Of a stretch of DNA of 64,000 bases, positions 27,956 to 37,038 are shown in pieces. The position numbers and the translations under genes were made by a program. A model generated the notes under the pieces. That model saw only the letters and a program-made list of their open reading frames with translations, ran no database searches and was not told where the DNA came from. Each line of letters opens with the position of its first letter. The first letter of the stretch is position 1. The DNA comes from Yeosuana aquiaggeris (GTDB lineage: Bacteria > Bacteroidota > Bacteroidia > Flavobacteriales > Flavobacteriaceae). The stretch spans positions 868,001 through 932,000 of the forward strand of contig NZ_JBAWKC010000001.1 in the NCBI RefSeq assembly GCF_044003965.1. The letters run 5' to 3'.

Positions 27956-29349
27956 GACTTTTCTGGTTTAGAATTTAAGGCTACCAATTTGGTAGCCTTT
28001 TTTGTAAACACTTCCCATATAAGAAATCCATATACTATTGTATATTCCAAACCAATAATCCAGAGGTTTTCTGCGTTGTTTGAATTAGCATATGCCAAGT
28101 AGCTCAATATAGCTGTAAAACTCCAAACTAAGGGGAATTTGTAATTTGAGAATATAGATAATATTAAAAGTGTTGCTATATACCATGGATGAACGGTAGT
28201 ACTCATAAAATAATAAAAAGATAGAACGATGAGCATGTTAGTAATTAAGGCCTTAAGTGATTTATTATTTCTAAAAAATGAAGCATAAAAAACAAAAAAT
28301 ATAATTATCAAAGGAATAGCTTTTCCTATAATACTTATTTCATTATAGCCTGTCAATAAGTATCCTATGAATCTGGCTATATAATAAATGCTTGCATTAA
28401 ATTCAAAATCTTGAAACCATAATGCAACAGTTTGAGCATAATTAATTAGAAAGTCTAAATTGTAAAATGGAATAAATAAAACTATACTTATTAAAAGGAT
28501 AATACTATAAAAGATAAAGAGGCTTTTCAATTCAAAAAAATGAGATCTCCAATTATGAGTGATGATATTTGTTTTAAAAAACCAATTAAAAAATAGAGGT
28601 AAAAATATTAATGGAATAAGTTTAATTGAAATTGAACAGGCCAATGCGAAAGCGGCATAACGCCACTTACCAACTTGAAATAGATATAAGCTCCATATTA
28701 AAAAGAAAATCATAACACTTTCAAAATGTAAATTACCCGTAAGTTCAATGATAATAAAGGGATTGAGTAAATACCAAAATATAGCATTGACAGGTATATT
28801 TAATTTTTCTAATAATTTTTTTCCAAAATAAAGGGTTCCAAAATCTGCTGCAATAATTATTAATCTTAACACTATAGTTGAACCCAAAATGCTTTTTCCG
28901 GCAAATAAACCAGCAATAACAAAACAAAGTTGGTTAAGTGGTGGGTAATTAGTGAAATGGCTTGCATTTAAAATACCCATGCCATTATATAATTCTTGTG
29001 CTTGGTAAACCGGAGAAACGCCATTTATAATAAATGATTCTGGGGTATATAAATACGGGTTAAATCCTTCAAGAATCATTCGGCCATCCCAAATGAACCT
29101 ATAAAAATCTTGAGATAAATTGGGGATAGAAAACAAAAAAAGGAATCTGAAACTAAATGCTAATACTGCTAAAAATGTGAAATTTTGTGCATTTAATTTT
29201 ATGAATTTATAAAACATAAAAAACAATGCTGCATATAAAGAAATGAGTTTTATGTAGTCATTTCGGTTTAAATCATAAGCAAAACTTAAATAAAAAAGAA
29301 CAGTTAATAAAACAAATATGAGTGAAGGTTTGTATCGTTTTAAAAACAA
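27952..29349 (-). CDS. Integral-membrane mannosyltransferase-like glycosyltransferase
   Basis: A 465-residue protein with about ten to twelve hydrophobic helices. The region after the first helices reads FYRFIWDGRMILEGFNPYLYTPES, and NYPPLNQLCF and a GNLHFESVMIFF helix follow. These features are typical of GT-C (polyprenol-phosphate-mannose-dependent) enzymes. The catalytic acidic residue is probably in the first loop, near the WDGR motif. Annotated homologues in flavobacteria are called mannosyltransferases, but donor and acceptor are unproven. It lies 32 bases downstream of the beta-propeller lipoprotein gene on the same strand, so the two are probably an operon. Confidence 0.8.
   Translation of the reverse strand: MFLKRYKPSLIFVLLTVLFYLSFAYDLNRNDYIKLISLYAALFFMFYKFIKLNAQNFTFLAVLAFSFRFLFLFSIPNLSQDFYRFIWDGRMILEGFNPYLYTPESFIINGVSPVYQAQELYNGMGILNASHFTNYPPLNQLCFVIAGLFAGKSILGSTIVLRLIIIAADFGTLYFGKKLLEKLNIPVNAIFWYLLNPFIIIELTGNLHFESVMIFFLIWSLYLFQVGKWRYAAFALACSISIKLIPLIFLPLFFNWFFKTNIITHNWRSHFFELKSLFIFYSIILLISIVLFIPFYNLDFLINYAQTVALWFQDFEFNASIYYIARFIGYLLTGYNEISIIGKAIPLIIIFFVFYASFFRNNKSLKALITNMLIVLSFYYFMSTTVHPWYIATLLILSIFSNYKFPLVWSFTAILSYLAYANSNNAENLWIIGLEYTIVYGFLIWEVFTKKATKLVALNSKPEKS
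27977..28004 (+). terminator. Rho-independent terminator for the secreted-protein gene, inside the opposing CDS
   Basis: AAGGCTACCA-ATT-TGGTAGCCTT is a perfect 10-bp stem with a 3-base loop, immediately followed by a T-run (28000-28003) on the plus strand. It begins 22 bases after the stop of the secreted-protein gene and lies entirely in the last codons of the minus-strand mannosyltransferase gene. Confidence 0.8.
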
Positions 29350-29381
29350 AAGTTCAAGAAGTTTATTTAATAAAAGTTAGT

Positions 29382-30491
29382 CTAATCTACCCATTCAGCA
29401 ATAAATAGATTCGTATCTCTTCCGCCACCATTGTGTCTATTGGATGAAAAGGCTAAATATTTGCCGTCGTTTGAAAAAACAGGAAAAGCGTCAAAGGTTT
29501 CGCTATGTGTAACACGTTCTAAATTTTTTCCATCAAGATCAATCATATATAGGTTAAATGGAAACCCTCTTTCTGCTTCAAAATTTGAAGAAAATAATAT
29601 TTTTTTACCTGATGGATGGAAAAACGGACTCCAGTTGGCATTGCCTAAATTAGTTAATTGACGAATGTCACTTCCATCTGCATTGCATATATATAACTCC
29701 ATTTCTGTTGGTTCAACCAGACCATTCGCTAAAAGCTCTTTATAAGCTTTGATAGCTTCTTCTGTTTTTGGTCTGGAAGAACGGAAAATTAATTTTGTTC
29801 CGTCAGGAGAAAAGAAAGCACCGCCATCATATCCTAATTCATTAGTGATTTGTTTCACATTACTTCCGTCAATATTCATGGTATAAAGCTCTAAATCACC
29901 ACTTCTGGTTGAGGTAAATACTATTTTATCACCTTTTGGAGAAACAGTGGCTTCAGCGTCATAACCAGGTTCATTGGTAAGTTGCTCTGTAATATTGCCA
30001 TCAAGGTCAGCCACAAAAATATCGAAGGAGTCATAAACCGGCCAAACATATTTCCCATTTTTTCTCAAAGGAACTTCAGGGCAGTTTTCATCTACTAAAT
30101 GGGTCGAGGCATAAACAAAATGTTTGTTGTCGGGCAGAAAATAGGCACATGTAGTTCTTCCTTTACCAGTACTAATCATTTTTGGTTTAGAATCTTTAAA
30201 GTTTTCTCCATTGTTCATTATAAACATCTGGTCGCAATTAAGGCCCCAAGTTTTATTGTTGGATTGAAAAACCAATTGCTTATCATCAAAACTCCAATAG
30301 GCTTCGGCATTATCGCCGCCAAATGTGATTTGTTTAATAGATTTAAAGTGTTTCTCTTCAGAAAAAATCAATGAATCCTTTTTAACTTCAATACTTGATG
30401 TCTCTGATGTTTCTGTATTCGTTTGGGTGGTCTTATCATTTTTACAAGAAAGAAAACATAATAAACCTGATATAATTATGATGAATTTCAT
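29382..30491 (-). CDS. TolB-like WD40 (PD40) beta-propeller lipoprotein
   Basis: A 369-residue lipoprotein (lipobox region LLCFLSCKN, Cys at residue 16). After a Thr/Ser/Glu-rich linker come at least five PD40 repeats, for example AEATVSPKGDKIVFTSTRSG, GGAFFSPDGTKLIFRSSRP and NWSPFFHPSGKKILFSSN. This is the TolB-type beta-propeller pattern, here without the TolB amino-terminal domain. Such proteins usually bind partner proteins in the envelope. It forms an operon with the mannosyltransferase (32-base gap) and is divergent from the M28 peptidase. Partner unknown. Confidence 0.84.
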   Translation of the reverse strand: MKFIIIISGLLCFLSCKNDKTTQTNTETSETSSIEVKKDSLIFSEEKHFKSIKQITFGGDNAEAYWSFDDKQLVFQSNNKTWGLNCDQMFIMNNGENFKDSKPKMISTGKGRTTCAYFLPDNKHFVYASTHLVDENCPEVPLRKNGKYVWPVYDSFDIFVADLDGNITEQLTNEPGYDAEATVSPKGDKIVFTSTRSGDLELYTMNIDGSNVKQITNELGYDGGAFFSPDGTKLIFRSSRPKTEEAIKAYKELLANGLVEPTEMELYICNADGSDIRQLTNLGNANWSPFFHPSGKKILFSSNFEAERGFPFNLYMIDLDGKNLERVTHSETFDAFPVFSNDGKYLAFSSNRHNGGGRDTNLFIAEWVD

Positions 30492-30583
30492 TTTTAAACT
30501 ATTTTTATATAAAAATAAACATTCTAGTTTATTGTGTTAATAGATAATCAATTTTTTTATCATTTATATTAAATATTGTACTT

Positions 30584-31810
30584 ATGAAACCAATGTATCT
30601 TCTTTTTTTAATAGCCCTATTTATTTCATGTAAAAAAGTTCAACCAGTTGATGTGTCAATGAAGGAAGATGTCTTGATATTAGCATCTGATAGTCTTCAA
30701 GGAAGACAGACAGGGACTACTTATGAAGTGATGGCAGCTGATTATATTGCAGATAGATTTAAAAATCTGGGATTAGTACCAAAAGGAACAAATGGATATT
30801 TCCAAGAATTTTCATTTAAAGATAAAAGTGATCCGCATGGAAATGTAGATTACGTCAGTAAATCTGAAGACAGCACGATAACAGGTACTAATGTGGTTGG
30901 TTATTTAGATAATCATGCGGAAAATATTATTGTTGTCGGGGCACACTATGATCATTTAGGAATGGGAATAGAAGGCACTTTATATAGAGGAGAAAATCCT
31001 GAAATTCATAATGGCGCAGATGATAATGCCAGTGGCGTTGCCGCCATGTTGCATTTAATTAAAAGTCTTAAAGGTGTAAATACCAATAATAATTACTTAT
31101 TCATTGCATTTTCAGGAGAAGAAATGGGCTTATTAGGATCTAATTATTATGTTAAAAATCCAACTATTGATTTGAAAAAAGTGGATTATATGCTTAATAT
31201 GGATATGGTTGGTCGTTTAAACAATGAGAATGCTATAGCTGTTCATGGTGTGGGAACCTCTCCAATTTTTAAGCAAGTCCTGTTTGCTAATAAAGGGGAA
31301 TTACATATTGCAGAACATGAATCTGGTGTGGGGCCGAGTGATCATACCTCGTTTTATCTTATGGACATTCCTGTACTTCATTTTTTTACTGGGCAACATG
31401 AAGACTACCACAAACCTTCTGATGATGCTGATAAGTTGAATTATGATGGAATGGATACGATTACTCAGTTTATATTATCAATTATAACAGAATTAAATGA
31501 CGATGGGAAAATAGCTTTCAGGAAAACTAAGAATGAAAGTCAAGAAGTACCGGCATTTAAAGTAACATTAGGGGTGGTACCTGATTATTTATTTGACGGT
31601 AAGGGAATGAGAATTGACGGTGTTAGTGAGGATAAGCCTGCACAAAAGGCAGGCATGCAAAAGGGTGATATCGTTATTAAAATGGGTGATAATGATATTG
31701 AAGATATGATGAGTTACATGAAATCTCTTGGCAAGTTTGAAAAAGGGAGTATTACCAAAGTAACTATCGACAGAAAAGGAGAGATTCTAGTGTTAGATGT
31801 GACTTTTTAA
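30584..31810 (+). CDS. M28-family zinc aminopeptidase lipoprotein with C-terminal PDZ domain
   Basis: A 408-residue lipoprotein (Cys at residue 16 in ALFISCKK). The di-zinc peptidase fold shows H121-x-D123 in VVGAHYDHLG, the bridging Asp in GADDNASG (D146), the catalytic E179 and ligand E180 in FSGEEMGLLG, NMDMVG, and the final His in EDYHKPSDDADKL. All expected ligands are present. The last about 80 residues form a PDZ-like domain (DGVSEDKPAQKAGMQKGDIV). M28 enzymes remove N-terminal residues from peptides. The lipid anchor and PDZ suggest envelope location and substrate or partner binding. Confidence 0.9.
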   Translation: MKPMYLLFLIALFISCKKVQPVDVSMKEDVLILASDSLQGRQTGTTYEVMAADYIADRFKNLGLVPKGTNGYFQEFSFKDKSDPHGNVDYVSKSEDSTITGTNVVGYLDNHAENIIVVGAHYDHLGMGIEGTLYRGENPEIHNGADDNASGVAAMLHLIKSLKGVNTNNNYLFIAFSGEEMGLLGSNYYVKNPTIDLKKVDYMLNMDMVGRLNNENAIAVHGVGTSPIFKQVLFANKGELHIAEHESGVGPSDHTSFYLMDIPVLHFFTGQHEDYHKPSDDADKLNYDGMDTITQFILSIITELNDDGKIAFRKTKNESQEVPAFKVTLGVVPDYLFDGKGMRIDGVSEDKPAQKAGMQKGDIVIKMGDNDIEDMMSYMKSLGKFEKGSITKVTIDRKGEILVLDVTF

Positions 31811-31828
31811 ATAAGAAATATAGTTAAT

Positions 31829-33319
31829 TTATGCTTTTGATGTTATTGAATTTAAAAACACATAACCAAAACCAATGAATAACATGAGGTGAAAAGGGAA
31901 TAAACCGAAGTCACCACCTTGGTTACCTACAATAAAGGCGCTATACATACCAAAGGCAAAATACAGCATTAAAAGGCCTTCAAATATGACGTGTATTGAT
32001 ATGCCTTTTTTAATGTATTTGTTGCCTTTCCAGCTTTCTTTTAAAGTGCTAATGTTAAATTTTGGGGTTCTAATAAATTCACTTTTTTTACCGAAATGGC
32101 CTTCTAGAACGGCAATGGAATTATGTAATGAAAAGCCCATAGCAATTGAGAAAAAAGTAAAAAACATTCCTATGTATTTAATGAAGTTTTTAATACCGCT
32201 TCCATAAATATTTTTGTACATAATCCAATAGCAGATAAAAAATATGATGGTACTAATTACAAAAAAACTCATCACATAAAAGTATGGTTTCAAATGGGCG
32301 TACTCATTTTTAATGTAAAGCATTGGAATACTTAAAACGGCAACAATTAATACATTCAAAAACATCGTGCTGTTAAGTAAATGTAAAATCCCATGAATTT
32401 TTGTTTTGGCTGAAATGTTGTGACTCTTTAAAACACGCCATAACATTTTTTTGAAATTTTCAGCTCCACCTTTATTCCATCTAAATTGTTGAGATCTTGC
32501 GGCACTTATAATTATAGGAAGTTCAGCAGGTGTTTCAACATCCTCTAGATATTTAAACTTCCAGTTTTTGAGTTGTGCCCTATAACTTAAATCCAGATCT
32601 TCCGTTAGGGTGTCGCCTTCCCAGTTCCCAGCATCAATTATGCAGGACTTTCTCCAAACACCAGCGGTTCCATTAAAATTAATAAAATGACCTTTACTGT
32701 TTCTGCCAACTTGTTCTAATGTAAAATGAGCATCTAAGGCGAAAGCTTGTATTTTAGTAAGAATAGAATAATTTCGGTTAATATGCCCCCAACGTGTTTG
32801 AACAACACCAATTTTTTCGTCTTTGAAGTAAGGAATGGTGCGTTTTAACCAATCTGCTTGAGGAAGAAAATCAGAATCAAATATCGCAATAAATTCTCCT
32901 TTGGCAATTTTTAAACCTTCCTTAAGTGCTCCCGCTTTAAAACCGGTTCTGTCAACTCTGGTTATTTGTTTAATATCTAATCCGGTTTGTTTTAGTTTTT
33001 CAATATGATCAAAAGTTGTTTTTACTGTTTCATCAGTTGAATCATCTAAGACCTGAATTTCTAATTTATCTTTAGGATAATCTATTAGAGCAATGTTGTC
33101 CAATAAACGGTCCATCACATACATTTCATTATAAACAGGCAATTGAATAGTTACAAAAGGTATTTCTTCCGGATTTGAAAAATCGAATTCTTCGGAGGTG
33201 TCAATTTTCTTTTTTGAGGATAAATAATTAAATAACAAGTTAAGCTGTGCAAGAGCATACATGAAAATAAGTAATAATGAGATAGTGTAAATCACTATAA
33301 TTAAAGTAACAAAAATCAT
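31829..33319 (-). CDS. GT2 processive-type glycosyltransferase (cellulose-synthase-like family)
   Basis: A 496-residue membrane glycosyltransferase. An N-terminal helix precedes the GT-A domain: PVYNEMYVMDRLLDNI, LDDSTDET (D92, D93), DSD at 148-150, TEDLDLSYRA near 238 and QQFRW near 283. This is the D,D,D,QxxRW signature of BcsA/CESA-like enzymes. About four to six C-terminal helices follow. There is no PilZ domain. It overlaps the upstream GT2 gene by four bases. The product may be a surface glucan, mannan or glycolipid headgroup and is not determined. Confidence 0.85.
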   Translation of the reverse strand: MIFVTLIIVIYTISLLLIFMYALAQLNLLFNYLSSKKKIDTSEEFDFSNPEEIPFVTIQLPVYNEMYVMDRLLDNIALIDYPKDKLEIQVLDDSTDETVKTTFDHIEKLKQTGLDIKQITRVDRTGFKAGALKEGLKIAKGEFIAIFDSDFLPQADWLKRTIPYFKDEKIGVVQTRWGHINRNYSILTKIQAFALDAHFTLEQVGRNSKGHFINFNGTAGVWRKSCIIDAGNWEGDTLTEDLDLSYRAQLKNWKFKYLEDVETPAELPIIISAARSQQFRWNKGGAENFKKMLWRVLKSHNISAKTKIHGILHLLNSTMFLNVLIVAVLSIPMLYIKNEYAHLKPYFYVMSFFVISTIIFFICYWIMYKNIYGSGIKNFIKYIGMFFTFFSIAMGFSLHNSIAVLEGHFGKKSEFIRTPKFNISTLKESWKGNKYIKKGISIHVIFEGLLMLYFAFGMYSAFIVGNQGGDFGLFPFHLMLFIGFGYVFLNSITSKA

Positions 33320-34008
33320 TTTTTAATACTGTATTTAAAAATCCAACCTAAAATTGCGAGGCCTGCAAAGATACTACCTTTTATCGTTCCTGACACTTTT
33401 GAGACCCCAATTCTTTGTCTATATTTAACAGGGATTTCTACATATGTCAATTTTTGTTTTAAAGCATTCAGTTGCATTTCAACAGTCCAGCCATATGTTT
33501 TGTCTTGCATATGCAAAGCTAGTAACTTTTCATATTTTATAGCTCGAAAAGGTCCTAAATCTGTAAAACGAGCCCGGAAAATAAATTTCATTAATAAAGT
33601 AGCAAGCCAATTACCAAAAACTTGTTGTGGTGTCATGGAATCAGGTGCTCTTAAGTTTTTGTTTCTTGCTCCAATAACCAAATCAATATTGTCGTTTATA
33701 ATTGGATTTATAAGCTTTATAAGTTCCTCAGGGTAATCACTGTAATCACCATCTAAAAACACTATGATATCTGGTTTTGAATTTTGGTTAGAAATATAAT
33801 CCATTCCTTTTAAACAGGCATAACCATAACCCTTATTTAATTCAGTTAATACAGTAGCACCAGCATTTGTTGCATTTTTAGCAGTATTGTCGTTCGAGTT
33901 ATTGTTGACAACTATAACTTCATTAACAATTTTGGGTATATCATTAATAACTTGCGCTATTGAATTTTCCTCATTATAAGCAGGAATGATCACTTTTATA
34001 TTGGGCAT
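33316..34008 (-). CDS. GT2 dolichyl-phosphate-mannose-synthase-like glycosyltransferase
   Basis: A 230-residue GT-A enzyme with IPAYNEENSIAQVI, VVNNNSNDNT and the metal-binding D86-G-D88 in FLDGDYSDYP. The ending (AGLAILGWIFKYSI) is one amphipathic or membrane-associated helix. DPM-like enzymes transfer a sugar to polyprenyl phosphate and so could feed the GT-C enzyme at 27952-29349, although that gene is in another transcript. It starts 48 bases after the Fe-S protein gene ends and has its own TACTTTTG promoter box. Confidence 0.85.
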   Translation of the reverse strand: MPNIKVIIPAYNEENSIAQVINDIPKIVNEVIVVNNNSNDNTAKNATNAGATVLTELNKGYGYACLKGMDYISNQNSKPDIIVFLDGDYSDYPEELIKLINPIINDNIDLVIGARNKNLRAPDSMTPQQVFGNWLATLLMKFIFRARFTDLGPFRAIKYEKLLALHMQDKTYGWTVEMQLNALKQKLTYVEIPVKYRQRIGVSKVSGTIKGSIFAGLAILGWIFKYSIKK

Positions 34009-34029
34009 AAAGTATTAACTTTCGTGCTG

Positions 34030-34037
34030 CAAAAGTA
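34030..34037 (-). promoter_or_regulatory. Candidate -7 promoter box (minus strand TACTTTTG)
   Basis: On the minus strand this reads TACTTTTG, an exact TAnnTTTG match, followed by GCAGC, 21 bases before the start of the DPM-like gene. It would drive the two GT2 genes independently of the Fe-S/flavoprotein genes upstream. Confidence 0.5.
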
Positions 34038-34055
34038 CAATAATTTATGAATTTG

Positions 34056-35651
34056 TTAATGTTTTAATAAATCGATTAAATTAACGTCATTTCCTAATAA
34101 TATTTCATTCGGATTGACTCGACCATGCAGGTTTCCGTTTTCTAATTTTAAAACACCTCTTGGACAAACAGCGCTGCAAATTCCACAACCCACACAACTA
34201 GAGCGCACTATGTTTTCTCCCTTTTGGGCGTAAGATCTGACATCTATTCCCATTTCACAATAGGTGGAACAATTTCCACATGAAATGCATTGGCCTCCAT
34301 TGGTGGTGATTCTAAATTTTGAGAATAGACGTTGTTGAAAACCTAAAATGGCTGCCATAGGACAACCAAAACGGCACCAAACTCTACTCCCAAAAACAGG
34401 GTAGAACCCAGTTCCAATAACCCCTGAAAAAATAGAACCGATTATAAAACCATAGGCGGTTCTTAAAGTTTCAGCCTTGAATAAAAATAGTTTTGATTGA
34501 GGGTCAAGAAAGTGAATACCAATAAGGGTTATTATAATGACAAAATAACCAATGGCTCCATAGCGTGCATCTTTCCCAAGTTCTTGTCTTTTAAATATCA
34601 TAGTTAAAGCAAAAACCAGAGATAACAAGCCTCCAACTAAAGCTAAAAACACCTCTTTTGTTAACCAATATTTAGATGTGTCTTTTTCTAAATAGGAATA
34701 AATCACCGCAGTAGTCATGAGTATAACAAATACCAGAACACTGTGAATTACCCAGCGTTCAATTTTCCAGGCTACTTGCCGTTTGTCACTTAATTGTCTA
34801 AATGGGTCACCAACGGTTTCAGCCAAGGCACCACAGCCACAAACCCATGAACAATACCAGCGTTTCCCATATTTATAGGTTAAAACAGGGGTAATGATGA
34901 ATATAGAAATAATCCCGAAAATAAGAAGTGCAAGTCCAATATTACCGGCATTAATAAATTCGTCAATTCTATATTTCTCAAAGTTGTAATAGTTTAAAGG
35001 CCAAATGCTTTTCAAATCATAATAGGGAAGGCTAAATGTTTCTGAATTTAACCTTGACATGAATTCTGGAATTAAAAAGGCAAAAGCCAACTGAAAAAAC
35101 ATGACAGAACCTGTTCTTAATTGTTGGTATTTGTTATGTCTATATTTCAACATAAATTTATATCCAAACACTAAAATGCCAACGGTATAGAGTGTACCAT
35201 AAACAAACCATTGGCTTGCTTGATGACCATTTAATAACTTACTTAACGGATCAAAGAGAGCGATCATTCCAGTATTGGCTTCTCCTTTTTGTCCTAATCC
35301 TAACAGATATGGGTAAAAGTAAAGCACAATATAAAACAGTGTCAAGGTCACACCTGTAACCCAACCTAAAAATCCTTTTGATGAGATAGATTTAAACCAA
35401 ACACCATCATTTTTAATGCCTTTTGATTTGGTCAAATAAATGTCATTTGAGAACAATGTAACGCCTAAAGTGATACCTCCTAAAGCGAGTGACAAAAACA
35501 GACTTTTAGAAGGGAAGTCAATATTAAAAAGAGATAAAATCAAAATAAAAAGGCCGGTAACTCCAATGAAAACAGAGATTTTCTGCTTTAGAGATAAATC
35601 GTTAGCATCAGGTTTGGCTAAAGACATACTTTCTTGAAATTTATGGCTCAT
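34056..35651 (-). CDS. Polytopic membrane 4Fe-4S protein (NosR/NapH/CcoG-like)
   Basis: A 531-residue membrane protein with about eight to ten helices. Membrane-side cysteine pairs are seen in RWYCSWVCGCGA (near residue 266) and VWCRFGCPMAAI (near 424), the pattern of the NapH/NosR/CcoG group. The C-terminal ferredoxin domain has two classic CxxCxxCxxxC clusters, CISCGNCSTYC and CVGCGICSAVCP. Such proteins pass electrons between the quinone pool and an envelope partner. The gene ends a two-gene unit with a pyridine-nucleotide flavoprotein 1 base upstream, so together they may form an electron-transfer module. Its neighbourhood to arsenosugar genes is suggestive but unproven. Confidence 0.83.
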   Translation of the reverse strand: MSHKFQESMSLAKPDANDLSLKQKISVFIGVTGLFILILSLFNIDFPSKSLFLSLALGGITLGVTLFSNDIYLTKSKGIKNDGVWFKSISSKGFLGWVTGVTLTLFYIVLYFYPYLLGLGQKGEANTGMIALFDPLSKLLNGHQASQWFVYGTLYTVGILVFGYKFMLKYRHNKYQQLRTGSVMFFQLAFAFLIPEFMSRLNSETFSLPYYDLKSIWPLNYYNFEKYRIDEFINAGNIGLALLIFGIISIFIITPVLTYKYGKRWYCSWVCGCGALAETVGDPFRQLSDKRQVAWKIERWVIHSVLVFVILMTTAVIYSYLEKDTSKYWLTKEVFLALVGGLLSLVFALTMIFKRQELGKDARYGAIGYFVIIITLIGIHFLDPQSKLFLFKAETLRTAYGFIIGSIFSGVIGTGFYPVFGSRVWCRFGCPMAAILGFQQRLFSKFRITTNGGQCISCGNCSTYCEMGIDVRSYAQKGENIVRSSCVGCGICSAVCPRGVLKLENGNLHGRVNPNEILLGNDVNLIDLLKH

Positions 35652-35652
35652 C

Positions 35653-36951
35653 TTATGCTTTTTGTATTTGATTTTTATAAGTAATTAAAACGTCATTTTC
35701 ATAACATTTGTGCAATTCGGGGTCAAAATTTGCCTCACTTAAATGATTGATAACATAATCAATATCTCGTTTTTCATTAAGCCATGTATTAAAAGTCTCA
35801 TGACGCATTCTTATTCCAAAAGTATTGATTCCTAAAAATTCATTGGTTTTGGTGTTGTATTCAATGGTTATGCATTTGGTGTTATCTGCCTGTTGCCAAT
35901 GAAAATGTGTATGGCCTTCTTTAGGTTTTGAAAAAACCCATCCATAAGTTTGATATTCAATATCAAAAAATTTAGCCGAGTTAAACCAGTGACCGGGATT
36001 GTATGACATTTTATTTCCACAAATAGTTTGTGCAATCACTTCTCCCATCATCCGGCCAGTATACCAAACAGCTTCAACTGGTCTTCTGTTTCCAATGGGT
36101 TCTCGTTGTTCTGCACAATCCCCAATAGCATAAATATTTGGAATGTTTGTTTCGAGATGTCTATTAACTAAAACACCTTTATTAACTTCTATTTTTGTAG
36201 ATTTTAAAAATTCTATATTTGGCGATACACCTGCGGTTAAACCAACTAAATTACACGCGATTTCTTCACCAGTTTCTTCTATTACAATAGATTTTACATG
36301 CCCATTTTCGTCTGAAATGATCTGTTTTAAATTTGAGGATAAGCGCAAATCAATATGATGACTTATAATATGTCTGTTAATCATGTCGCTTTCTCCTTTT
36401 GGTAAAACACCATTCCAAAAACTGGGTTCTCTGACCAAAAAAGTAACAGGAATATTTCTGGAATGTAGCATTTCAGCCAGTTCAATACCAATCAGGCCTC
36501 CTCCAATAATGACAGCATGCTTGCAGACTTTGTTGTTAGGAGCAAGTTGCTCCAGACGTTCTAAATCTTGTTTATGGTACATGCCTAACACCCCTTTTAA
36601 GTCTTGCCCGGGCCAACCAAATTTATTGGGTTTGCTCCCTGTGGCGATGATAAGTTTATCAAATTTTAGGGAATTTCCAGATTCAAAAAAAAGTGTTTTG
36701 ATTTCAGTATCTATGGTTTTCACATAACCTTTTACCAATTCAATATTATTTTTTTTCCAAAACCAATTTTCATAAGGTTGCGTATGCTCAAACTTCATGT
36801 GTCCCATATATACATACATGAGTGCTGTTCTTGAAAAAAAATAATCACTTTCAGCAGAAATAATGGTAATGCGTTTATCAGAAAGTTTTCGAATATGTCT
36901 GGCGGCTGTGATGCCTGAAATTCCATTTCCAATAATAACAACGTGTTCCAT
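35653..36951 (-). CDS. NAD(P)/FAD-dependent oxidoreductase (nitrite/rubredoxin reductase-like)
   Basis: A 432-residue two-dinucleotide-binding-domain flavoprotein. The FAD motif VVIIGNGISGITAARHI begins at residue 4. LIIATGSKPNKF, the NAD(P) motif AVIIGGGLIGIELAEML and the FAD-closing IYAIGDCAEQ follow in order. There is no signal peptide. The gene precedes the membrane Fe-S protein by 1 base, so the pair likely moves electrons from NAD(P)H to the membrane. Reaction partner unknown. It is divergent from the GH113-like gene with 87 bases between them. Confidence 0.87.
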   Translation of the reverse strand: MEHVVIIGNGISGITAARHIRKLSDKRITIISAESDYFFSRTALMYVYMGHMKFEHTQPYENWFWKKNNIELVKGYVKTIDTEIKTLFFESGNSLKFDKLIIATGSKPNKFGWPGQDLKGVLGMYHKQDLERLEQLAPNNKVCKHAVIIGGGLIGIELAEMLHSRNIPVTFLVREPSFWNGVLPKGESDMINRHIISHHIDLRLSSNLKQIISDENGHVKSIVIEETGEEIACNLVGLTAGVSPNIEFLKSTKIEVNKGVLVNRHLETNIPNIYAIGDCAEQREPIGNRRPVEAVWYTGRMMGEVIAQTICGNKMSYNPGHWFNSAKFFDIEYQTYGWVFSKPKEGHTHFHWQQADNTKCITIEYNTKTNEFLGINTFGIRMRHETFNTWLNEKRDIDYVINHLSEANFDPELHKCYENDVLITYKNQIQKA

Positions 36952-37038
36952 AAAATGATTTAATTAGATGCTTAGTCGTATGAATTGTTAAAACCTATTT
37001 AAGTTTTCATTTGTTTCCTTAAATTTAGAAAAAAATTA

